A stretch of 43,683 nucleotides of DNA, from NCBI GenBank assembly GCA_030765525.1, contig JAVCCK010000029.1, positions 1 through 43,683 of the forward strand, written 5' to 3'. The position numbers and the translations under genes are program-made. Shown piece after piece: positions 1-6,262 of the stretch. The notes under the pieces are model-generated. The model saw only the letters and a program-made list of their open reading frames with translations, had not been told where the DNA came from and ran no database searches. Position 1 is the first letter of the stretch, and each line of letters begins with the position of its first letter. Source of the stretch: Candidatus Lernaella stagnicola. GTDB lineage: Bacteria; Lernaellota; Lernaellaia; Lernaellales; Lernaellaceae.

Positions 1-1
1 G

Positions 2-1987
2 GCCCTGGTCGCCTACGACGAGGTTGTGTCGCGCTTTGGGGAGGCCGAGGCCACGGAGTTGTTGGAGCCGGTCGCGATGGCGTTGTTCAACAAAGGTGTG
101 TTGTTCAAGGCGCAGGAACGTTTCGACGAGGCGCTGGCCGCGTGCGACGAAGTCGTGTCGCGCTTTGGGGAGGCCGAGGCCACGGAGTTGTTGGTTCAGG
201 TCGCGAAGGCGTTGTTCAACAAAGGCGTATTGCTCGAGGCACAGGAACGTTTCGAGGATGCGCTGGCCGCGTACGATGCAGTCGTGTCGCGCTTTGGGAA
301 GGCCGAGGCCACGGAGTTGTTGGAACTGGTCGGCCGATCTGCTGTTCAATCTGTGTTTTCATGTGTGGAATCAAAGAATTTCGCTGCTGCAGTAGAGAGA
401 GCGGATCGATTTAATGAAAACGATAGAATATTTAAGAATCTACCCGAAAAAATCCGGGGACTTCTGCTACTCGCGAAGGCCTATGCGTTAGGAAAGCAAA
501 ACGACCAAGAGGCGGCAAAAGTTGTTATCGACAAGGTCAAGGAGATTGTAGGCGACGATGAGCAATCCGCCCAGTGGGCGGCGGCGATTCTTGGGGAAGC
601 ATACGGAATTCTTGACACGATTCCGCGAATTATCACGCCGGAAAAGCAAAAAAGTTTTAAAACCCAAATGCAAAAGCAGCAGGGAAGATCTAAGGAATTT
701 TTATCGGCAAAGAGCAGTTTCGCAGAAAACGACCGTTGCATCTTTTTCGATCTGCGTCAGTGGAACTCATTTACGCCAACCGTTCCCGACATGCACGAAA
801 TCGACCTCGGGGGCGGCTATTACATTTGGTTTCAGGGTCAAGGCATCGTGATTGATCCGGGCCACGATTACATCAGCAATTTCGGCAAAATGGGCGGCCG
901 CATTCACGACATTCATCACATTGTGATTACCCACGCTCATAACGATCATACGCAGGATTTCGAGTCCTTGCTTGGGCTGTTTTTCCAATATAATAGGGAA
1001 TGCCTCAGACAGGATAAGCCGGTCAAGAAGATACACGTCTATCTGAGCCATGGCGCGGAGCGAAAGTTCTGCGGCTTTCTCCCCTTGCGTGATAGCTCGT
1101 ACATCGGTCAGGTGGAAGTGTTGAATCCGGGAGATGGATGCGGCGAACCAAGGCGGATCAAACTATTCGGCTTACCGGAGGCCGAACTCGTTGTACTTCC
1201 AGCTTACCACGACGACGTTATCACCAGCGATCTAGCCGTTGGCGTTGCTTTCAATTTTCAGATTGGCGAAACAACAAAACGCGTCGTGTTTACCGGTGAT
1301 ACGGGGCTTTTCCCGCCGGCGAGGAAAAAAAACGGCGAGATAAGTCGCGATAAAAACGGCGATCCCATTCTTCAGCATGGTCCGGAAGCGGAGCACGCAA
1401 TATATCGTCGTTATCCCCAAGAGTTTCAACGGCCGGATATGCTCGTGCCGCACATTGGCTCGATCAAGACGGAATACGAGTTTGAAGATTTCGACTACGA
1501 GCAGTTGACTGCAGAAGATAGCAAACGAAGGCTGCTTTTCTATCCAAATCATTTGGGAATACGCGGCCTGTTGATGATGCTCGAACATATGAAACCGCGC
1601 GTGGCAATTGTCAGCGAGATCGGCGAGGAATTGAAAGATTTCAGATACGATTTGGCCGAGGATGTGGAAAAGATCATGCGCGAGCGAACTTGGTACGAAG
1701 AAAGCCCGGTCGATGTATACATGGGCGACCTCACGGTCATTTACGACATTGGCAAAGATATGTTTTTCTGCCACGAAACAACGCAATTCGAGAAAAGGAA
1801 AAATGTTATTGTTAGGCCGGTTACTGAAAACGAACACGCACCCTATTATTGCCCAAATTTAACGAGAGGGTATTTCTTTTTGAGAACAGATGGAGACCCA
1901 ACAGACATAGAAGAGAAGGTTGATTTGTTTGGCGCGAGAACAAAGCATCATAAAATCGTGGAGATCTTATTTAGCAAGAGGCCGTGA
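2..1987 (+). CDS. TPR-repeat / metallo-beta-lactamase-fold fusion protein (5' end outside window)
   Basis: The frame is open from base 2, so the true start lies upstream. The first ~110 residues are 43-residue TPR-like units (FGEAEATELL...ALFNKG...AQERF.EALAAYDEVVSR). The rest is a metallo-beta-lactamase-fold domain: the metal motif HAHNDH follows VIT (near residue 295 counting from base 26), with later candidate ligands in AYHDD, FTGDTGLFP and PHIGS. The fold is hydrolytic in most families (RNA, phosphodiester, lactone or lactam substrates); the substrate here cannot be told. No signal peptide is visible in the part present, so the domain is probably cytoplasmic, with the TPRs as a protein-binding platform. 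Base composition falls sharply after about base 340: the TPR DNA is GC-rich and the MBL DNA much more AT-rich, suggesting the two parts have different histories. MBL fold is sure; function unknown. Confidence 0.85.
   Translation, partial: ALVAYDEVVSRFGEAEATELLEPVAMALFNKGVLFKAQERFDEALAACDEVVSRFGEAEATELLVQVAKALFNKGVLLEAQERFEDALAAYDAVVSRFGKAEATELLELVGRSAVQSVFSCVESKNFAAAVERADRFNENDRIFKNLPEKIRGLLLLAKAYALGKQNDQEAAKVVIDKVKEIVGDDEQSAQWAAAILGEAYGILDTIPRIITPEKQKSFKTQMQKQQGRSKEFLSAKSSFAENDRCIFFDLRQWNSFTPTVPDMHEIDLGGGYYIWFQGQGIVIDPGHDYISNFGKMGGRIHDIHHIVITHAHNDHTQDFESLLGLFFQYNRECLRQDKPVKKIHVYLSHGAERKFCGFLPLRDSSYIGQVEVLNPGDGCGEPRRIKLFGLPEAELVVLPAYHDDVITSDLAVGVAFNFQIGETTKRVVFTGDTGLFPPARKKNGEISRDKNGDPILQHGPEAEHAIYRRYPQEFQRPDMLVPHIGSIKTEYEFEDFDYEQLTAEDSKRRLLFYPNHLGIRGLLMMLEHMKPRVAIVSEIGEELKDFRYDLAEDVEKIMRERTWYEESPVDVYMGDLTVIYDIGKDMFFCHETTQFEKRKNVIVRPVTENEHAPYYCPNLTRGYFFLRTDGDPTDIEEKVDLFGARTKHHKIVEILFSKRP
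26..330 (+). repeat. 129-bp tandem repeat encoding 43-aa TPR units
   Basis: Units begin at 26, 155 and 284, each with GTGTCGCGCTTTGGG. Units 1 and 2 differ at about 14 of 129 positions (roughly 89% identical). Unit 3 breaks off after about 50 bases, where the sequence turns AT-rich. More units probably lie upstream of the window. The period is in frame, so recombination between copies would change the TPR number without a frameshift. Confidence 0.9.
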
Positions 1988-2039
1988 AAAAGCATTCGAT
2001 TCTTAGTCAAACACAACGACGGGACGAATCGCCCGGCCG

Positions 2040-2262
2040 CTACTCCAGCGCGTCCAAGCGTTCCTGCCACTTGTCGGCGAGCAGTTCGAGAATGAACGCG
2101 CCGAAATCATCGGCAAGCGGGGCGAGCGCCGCGCGAATGTTCTGGTCGGTGTATTCCTCGAATTCCTGCCACTGGCCGTGCGCGTCGCAGTACGTGATGA
2201 GGTTCTCGAAAAAGGAACCGTGATCCGCCCACCACGCGCGCCCGGTCCGACGCGGCAGGACA
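2040..2262 (-). pseudogene. C-terminal remnant of an unidentified protein
   Basis: On the minus strand one frame stays open and reads like real protein (…GRAWWADHGSFF, then ENLITYCDAHGQW, then LADKWQERLDALE, then TAG at 2042-2040). The codon use is GC-rich as in neighbouring genes. No ATG or GTG start exists in this frame, and it begins directly against the cysC terminator. I read it as the surviving 3' end of a gene that lost its front, possibly through the rearrangement that brought the AT-rich MBL gene alongside. I do not recognise the family. Alternatively it is a short gene with a non-standard start. Confidence 0.4.
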
Positions 2263-2263
2263 T

Positions 2264-2293
2264 AAAAAACCGGCCCGGGGAGGACCGGGCCGG
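2264..2293 (-). terminator. Rho-independent terminator of the sat-cysC operon
   Basis: On the minus strand, a 9-bp stem CCGGCCCGG/CCGGGCCGG (2285-2293 with 2270-2278) has a 6-nt loop and is followed by six T (2264-2269). It lies about 30 bp past the cysC stop codon. Confidence 0.9.
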
Positions 2294-2323
2294 TAAAGGG
2301 AATTGGTGCTTGTCTTGGCTTGT

Positions 2324-2926
2324 TTAGATGTAGCCGAGATCTTTGAGTCGCTTTTTGATTTCCGCTTCTTGATCCGCGTCGTATTCGGCGCCGTCTTCAG
2401 ACGGGACGTAGGCCATCAGTTCCAGCGTGCGGATGATTTTGTCGTGCGATTCCTGCGGCGTTTGGGTATTGCTGTTGACGACGACTTCCGGATTTGACGG
2501 GGCTTCGTACGGATCGCTCACGCCGGTGAAGTTCTTGATTTCGCCCGACAGCGCTTTTTTGTAGAGGCCTTTCACGTCGCGATCGACCAAGGTGTCCAGG
2601 TCGCATTCGACGTACACTTCCACGAAGCGGCCGACGAGCTTGCGGTTCTCGTCGCGAATATTCTGATAGGGGCTGATGGCCGCCGCGATGGCCACGGCGC
2701 CGTTGCGCGTCAGCAGGTTGCACACGAAACCGATGCGGCGGATGTTGATGTCACGGTCTTCTTTCGAGAAGCCCAGGCCCTTGGACAGGTTGGTGCGCAC
2801 GACATCGCCGTCGAGCACTTCAACGTTCATGCCGCGTTCCAGCAGCGTCTCTTCGACCATTTCGGCCAGCGTCGACTTGCCCGAGCCCGATAGGCCCGTG
2901 AACCACAGGGTGAAACCTTTCTTCAT
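2324..2926 (-). CDS. cysC: Adenylylsulfate kinase (APS kinase)
   Basis: Phosphorylates adenosine 5'-phosphosulfate to PAPS, the sulfate donor for assimilation and sulfotransferases; cytoplasmic. The 200-aa protein has the Walker A motif GLSGSGKST (11-19), DGDVVR, the ISPYQ loop and [11 protein letters not shown], all diagnostic of the family. AGGA lies upstream of the ATG, and the gene starts 15 bp after the phosphodiesterase stop, so it is the last gene of the operon before a strong terminator. The family normally ends soon after the substrate-binding region. Here about 25 extra residues end in [12 protein letters not shown], which closely matches the end of the regulator at the head of the same operon (EISAIRQRLKNLGYL). 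Confidence 0.96.
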   Translation of the reverse strand: MKKGFTLWFTGLSGSGKSTLAEMVEETLLERGMNVEVLDGDVVRTNLSKGLGFSKEDRDINIRRIGFVCNLLTRNGAVAIAAAISPYQNIRDENRKLVGRFVEVYVECDLDTLVDRDVKGLYKKALSGEIKNFTGVSDPYEAPSNPEVVVNSNTQTPQESHDKIIRTLELMAYVPSEDGAEYDADQEAEIKKRLKDLGYI

Positions 2927-2941
2927 CGTATCTCGTCCTTT

Positions 2942-4318
2942 CTATAGAATGCTTTTGCCAATCATGTCTTCGGGAATGTCGAGACCGAAGTATTCGAGAA
3001 TCGTCGGCGCGACATCGTAAATCGAGTACTGTTCCGCTTCCTGCGCCTTCCCCTCGGGTAGGGTCAGCGAGATGATACCGTTGTAATCGTGGTTGGCGTC
3101 GTCGGGCCCGGTGTCGTTCTCGAAAATGTGCACCTGACCCGTGCCGACCTGCGCCGCGCTGCGCCAGTTCAGGTCGCCGAAGTAGACGATCAAATCCGGC
3201 GCGATGTTTTTCACCTCGCGGTAGATCTGCTCCGGCCGCAACACCTTGGTGTCGATGTTGACGCCGTTCTCGTCCTCGATCGCCTCGAGCTCGCGCTGTA
3301 CTTCGTCGCGGAAGGCGTCGTATTCCTCGGGCGGAATGATGCCCTCAGGCTCGCGACCCTGCACGTTGAAGAACACGCGGCTGTAATAGCCGCCTTCGCC
3401 CCACACCTTGGTTTTGGACCAGTCGATCATGTCCATCTTCAGGCGCTGCGGTGACTCCGGGGTGGTCAGCAACGTGAGGTACCCCTTCTGGATCAGCCAC
3501 TCGTTGACGCAGATCGCGCCGTGCATGCCCTTGGCGCCGTGGTCGGAGACGATCAGGATCGCCGTGTCCTCGGAGATCACTTCCAGCAACTCGCCGATGC
3601 GGTCGTCGAGATACTTGTAGTAGTCGCGAATCGCGTGTTCGTACTTGTGGTTCGGCTCATACAAGCGGTGTTCCGGATCGTGATAGCGCCAGAACGCGTG
3701 ATGGATGCGGTCCACGCCCATCTCGACCATCATGTAGAATTCGTGCTCGTCCTGCCGAATCGCCTCGCCGAACACTTGGAAACGACGCTTGGTCATTTCA
3801 TACAACTGCTCCAGCAGCGAATCCTTGTTGTCGGTGCGGAAATTCTTCACGTCGATGATGTAGTCGCCACCCGCCCACGCGTCGATTTGCGCCGCCGCCT
3901 CAGGCGGGTAGGTCCACTGCACATCCTTGGACGGCGTGAGAAAGCTCGCCACCAGCGTGCCGCGCAACGGTTTGGGCGGGTAGGTTTGCGGCACGCCCAG
4001 AATGAACGAATTGATCCGCTTGCGTGACAGATAATTCCAGACGCGCTTTACCTTGATTGCGTCGTTGTTGGCGAAATACAGCCCTTTGTAGGAGTAATCG
4101 GCCCGGTTGCGAAAACCGTACACGCCGAGCTGGCCCGCGTCCTTGCTGGACATCATCGACGTCCAGGCCGGCACGGTGATCGGCGGATCGGTGCTGCGCA
4201 GCGGCCCGTGAATCCCGCGGCTGATGATGCTCCACGTGTGGGGCATGATGTCCTTGAACTGGTCGAACACCAACCGAGGCGCCGCGCAGTCCAAACCGAT
4301 GACAACCATTTTTTTCAT
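2942..4318 (-). CDS. Alkaline-phosphatase-superfamily type I phosphodiesterase/sulfatase-like protein
   Basis: This 458-aa protein has the fold of type I phosphodiesterases/nucleotide pyrophosphatases. The N-terminal metal site is VVIGLDCAAP. The nucleophile region is PPITVPAWTSM, with Thr the likely nucleophile. Further metal ligands are in GVDRIHHAFW, LIVSDHGAKGMHG and, near the C-terminus, YDVAPTILEYFGL. There is no signal peptide, so it is probably cytoplasmic. It lies between sat and cysC with gaps of 10 and 15 bp, so it is cotranscribed with PAPS synthesis. It may hydrolyse a nucleotide or phosphosulfate intermediate or act on a sulfated or phosphorylated metabolite; this is inference from context. 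Superfamily sure, substrate unknown. Confidence 0.88.
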   Translation of the reverse strand: MKKMVVIGLDCAAPRLVFDQFKDIMPHTWSIISRGIHGPLRSTDPPITVPAWTSMMSSKDAGQLGVYGFRNRADYSYKGLYFANNDAIKVKRVWNYLSRKRINSFILGVPQTYPPKPLRGTLVASFLTPSKDVQWTYPPEAAAQIDAWAGGDYIIDVKNFRTDNKDSLLEQLYEMTKRRFQVFGEAIRQDEHEFYMMVEMGVDRIHHAFWRYHDPEHRLYEPNHKYEHAIRDYYKYLDDRIGELLEVISEDTAILIVSDHGAKGMHGAICVNEWLIQKGYLTLLTTPESPQRLKMDMIDWSKTKVWGEGGYYSRVFFNVQGREPEGIIPPEEYDAFRDEVQRELEAIEDENGVNIDTKVLRPEQIYREVKNIAPDLIVYFGDLNWRSAAQVGTGQVHIFENDTGPDDANHDYNGIISLTLPEGKAQEAEQYSIYDVAPTILEYFGLDIPEDMIGKSIL

Positions 4319-4328
4319 AGTCGGCTCC

Positions 4329-5489
4329 CTAGAAGTCCTGTTCGCTTTGGTAGAATTTCATCAAAATATCCGCCACTTCCGGGCGGGTAAACTCCGCGGG
4401 CGGACGCTGACCCTGCGCCAGCATCTCGCGAACCTTCGTGCCGGATAAGAACACATGGGCATCGTTGCCGTGCGGGCAGGTCTTACTGCTGGCCATGTTG
4501 CCGCATTCGGTGCAGAAGAAGGAGTGCTCGTACATCATCGGCGTCAGGCCGATTTCTTCCGGCGTGAATTCCGAGAAGATGTTCTGCGCGTCGTAGGTGC
4601 CGTAGTAGGAGCCCACGCCGGCGTGGTCGCGGCCGACGATCAAGTGCGTGCAGCCGTAGTTCTTGCGTACCAACGCGTGGAAGATCGCCTCCCGCGGGCC
4701 GCCGTAACGCATCGCCGCCGGGAAAATCGTAATCGCCACGCGATCCATGTTGTAGTAGCCCTCGGTCAGGGCGTTGTAACAAGCGAAACGCACGTCGCCG
4801 GGAATGTCGCCCTTTTTCGTGGCGCCCATCAGCGGGTGAATCAGCAGGCCGTCGGTCTGCTCCAGCGCGCATTTCTGCAGGTACTCGTGGGCGCGATGGA
4901 TCGGGTTGCGCGTCTGGAACGCCACCACCGTCTTCCAGCCCTTATCCGCGAAAAGCTGACGGGTTTCGGCCGGTTTGAGCCGGTATTCGTGAAACTCCGC
5001 GTGCTCCACCTCGTCCACGGCTTGGATTTTGCCGCCCAGGTAGGTGTCGCCATAAGCTTGCAGATAGGCCACCGAGGGGTGGGCAGGATCGTCGGTCAAG
5101 TAGACCTTCTTCGCTTCGTGCATCTTGTCGGGCTGGTAGATGTCCTCGATGTCCATCACGGCCAGCACGCGGTCGTTTTCGTCCACCAGGGAGACCTGCT
5201 GGCCCACCTCGAAGGTGCGCTCGTCGCCGGGTTTGACGGCCATCGTGATCGGCAGCGGCCACACAAAGCCGCTGGCCAGGCGCATGTTTTCGACCACGGA
5301 TTGATAGTCCGCCTGAGTCATGAATCCTTCCAGCGGGCTCATCGCGCCGCAGGAAAGCATTTCGATATCAGCCAGTTCACGTTCGTTGACACGGATTTTC
5401 TCGAGGCCTGCGGCCTTTTGCAGCAGCGCGTCGCGTTCGGTGCCTTCCACGAATAGATTGACGAGTTTTCCGCCGTGTGGTTCGATCAT
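4329..5489 (-). CDS. sat: Sulfate adenylyltransferase (ATP sulfurylase)
   Basis: Makes APS and pyrophosphate from ATP and sulfate, the first step of sulfate activation. It is the homomeric Sat/MET3 type, not CysDN. Visible motifs are MIEPHGGKLVN at the start, QTRNPIHRAH (about 192-201, nucleotide/sulfate site), HPLMGATKKGD and GRDHAGVGSYYGTYDAQ. A late CTECG...TCPHG Cys pair resembles the zinc site seen in archaeal-type and dissimilatory Sat. I chose the ATG at 5489 because AAGGAG stands 6 nt upstream and the family starts at MIEPHGG; the longer frame to 5525 has no such support. Length (386 aa) fits the family. It is followed by a phosphodiesterase and cysC, so the operon makes PAPS. No aprAB or dsr genes are here, so the context suggests assimilation or sulfation, not sulfate respiration. 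Confidence 0.96.
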   Translation of the reverse strand: MIEPHGGKLVNLFVEGTERDALLQKAAGLEKIRVNERELADIEMLSCGAMSPLEGFMTQADYQSVVENMRLASGFVWPLPITMAVKPGDERTFEVGQQVSLVDENDRVLAVMDIEDIYQPDKMHEAKKVYLTDDPAHPSVAYLQAYGDTYLGGKIQAVDEVEHAEFHEYRLKPAETRQLFADKGWKTVVAFQTRNPIHRAHEYLQKCALEQTDGLLIHPLMGATKKGDIPGDVRFACYNALTEGYYNMDRVAITIFPAAMRYGGPREAIFHALVRKNYGCTHLIVGRDHAGVGSYYGTYDAQNIFSEFTPEEIGLTPMMYEHSFFCTECGNMASSKTCPHGNDAHVFLSGTKVREMLAQGQRPPAEFTRPEVADILMKFYQSEQDF

Positions 5490-5510
5490 GTTCGTCTCCT
5501 TGGCGATCGC

Positions 5511-5531
5511 GGGCACGGTCTGCAAGTGCCC
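5511..5531 (-). promoter_or_regulatory. Intercistronic hairpin between the RHH regulator and sat
   Basis: Inverted repeat GGGCAC-N9-GTGCCC in the 58-bp gap ahead of sat. There is no T-run, so it is not a classical terminator. It may stabilise the transcript or bind a protein. Its function is inferred only from position. Confidence 0.35.
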
Positions 5532-5547
5532 AATATTTCAATGAAAG

Positions 5548-5808
5548 TTACAGATAACCGAGATTCTTGAGTCGTTGCCGGATGGCGGATATTTCGTCCG
5601 TGGTCAATTCGTGCTCTTCGCTCTTGCCGATTTCGGGGGATGCCTCGCTTTTCGGCTTGGCCGCGCCCCGGCGGGCGAGCTGCTCGCTGACTAGATCGCG
5701 CAGCACATACACGATGAATTCCGTGGCACTCGAAAACCCCGAGTCATCGATAAGTATCTGAATTTTATCGTATAATTGCCGCGGAATTTTGATTGTGACC
5801 TTGTCCAC
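5548..5808 (-). CDS. Ribbon-helix-helix-like (CopG/Arc type) small regulator heading the sat operon
   Basis: An 86-aa protein. The N-terminal half, VDKVTIKIPRQLYDKIQ followed by SGFSSATEFIVYVLRD, has the strand-helix-helix pattern of ribbon-helix-helix DNA-binding proteins. A charged linker follows, and the C-terminus is EISAIRQRLKNLGYL. I chose the GTG at 5808 because AAGGAG lies 7 nt upstream; a longer ATG frame to 5880 lacks a ribosome site and adds unlike sequence. It is first in the operon with sat, the phosphodiesterase and cysC, and sits just behind a promoter with a perfect palindrome in its spacer. Autoregulation and control of the sulfate-activation operon are therefore likely (inference). 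The C-terminal tag is shared with CysC of the same operon. Confidence 0.8.
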   Translation of the reverse strand: MDKVTIKIPRQLYDKIQILIDDSGFSSATEFIVYVLRDLVSEQLARRGAAKPKSEASPEIGKSEEHELTTDEISAIRQRLKNLGYL

Positions 5809-5861
5809 CGCTTGCTCCTTTTCGCTCCAAAAACGAGCCGATTCGGCTACGAATAGCGAAA

Positions 5862-5878
5862 GGCCCGTTGTGGGCCTC
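5862..5878 (-). promoter_or_regulatory. Leader hairpin in the 5' UTR of the sat operon
   Basis: GGCCC-ACAAC-GGGCC in the untranslated leader between the promoter (-10 at 5906-5911) and the regulator's GTG. Only two to three T follow, so termination is doubtful. It could be a small leader structure. Confidence 0.3.
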
Positions 5879-5905
5879 ACAGCACTCCAGATCGAGCACT
5901 ATTGG

Positions 5906-5934
5906 AGTCTAACACTCTAATAAGAGTGTGTCAA
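5906..5934 (-). promoter_or_regulatory. Sigma-70-type promoter of the RHH-sat-PDE-cysC operon
   Basis: On the minus strand, TTGACA (5929-5934), a 17-nt spacer, then TAGACT (5906-5911). The -35 is perfect, the -10 matches 4 of 6 positions, and the spacing is ideal. The transcript would start about 90 nt before the regulator's GTG. Confidence 0.75.
5912..5929. promoter_or_regulatory. Palindromic operator inside the promoter spacer
   Basis: ACACTCT-AATA-AGAGTGT, a perfect 7+7 inverted repeat filling the -35/-10 spacer. A bound repressor would block RNA polymerase. A second inverted pair, ACTCCA (5884-5889) and TGGAGT (5903-5908), lies just downstream. The obvious candidate ligand is the RHH protein encoded next (inference). 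Confidence 0.7.
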
Positions 5935-6077
5935 GGAAAAGCGACGCTTTTTCTGCGTCTAATCAAAAGGAGGCGAAAAAAAACCTGGAACGCGGGTAAG
6001 GAAAAGAGAAAACATATATAATAACAATATGTTATCGTTTTGTCAGGCAGCCGGAAAAACCAAATGTGATTGCCGTC
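5935..6077. other. AT-rich intergenic region with inverted repeat and possible -10
   Basis: No gene seen. Inverted repeat AACATAT-N9-ATATGTT at 6011-6033 contains a TATAAT at 6017-6022 on the plus strand, a possible -10 for the large propeller lipoprotein gene. I see no matching -35. An isolated AAAAGGAGG at about 5965-5973 is not followed by a start codon at a suitable distance. Confidence 0.35.
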
Positions 6078-6168
6078 CTAATTATCCCGCAGGATATGGT
6101 CATCGTACCAGGTTTCGAGCATAGCCTTGTGTTGGGTCTCTTTCTCGACAAGCCGCGCGAAAAGCCTT
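6078..6168 (-). pseudogene. Broken 3' end of a rubrerythrin/ferritin-like gene
   Basis: On the minus strand this reads LFARLVEKETQHKAMLETW, then YDDHILRDN, then TAG. It matches the last 29 codons of the intact ferritin-like gene at 10628-11113 almost residue for residue. About ten base differences are present, nearly all at third codon positions; one gives E to K. This silent pattern means the fragment was under protein-level selection as a separate gene before it was cut. The remainder of the gene is gone, replaced by the start region of the propeller lipoprotein. The two copies lie in the same orientation 4550 bp apart, bracketing that gene. Confidence 0.88.
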
Positions 6169-6262
6169 GATTTATATGTCACGATTTCGTACGTTCAATA
6201 AGTTGCAGGTCCTGAATTTTTCATGTAGTTGTCAATTTACGCAGGCCGAGAAGGGTGAAGCC

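Noticed and set aside
26..330. CRISPR-like array at the left edge
   Set aside because: Period is 129 bp, coding, in frame, with no spacers; it is a TPR gene repeat.
4455..5456. 333-codon plus-strand frame opposite sat
   Set aside because: Mirror of sat codon bias; sat has full family motifs, and the opposite frame has no recognisable domain.
4329..5489. Dissimilatory sulfate reduction locus
   Set aside because: Although sat has a Cys pair as in dissimilatory enzymes, cysC is present and no aprAB, qmo or dsr genes are in view; PAPS synthesis fits better.
5862..5880. Attenuator-type terminator in the sat operon leader
   Set aside because: The hairpin has five pairs and only a few T after it; too weak to call a terminator.
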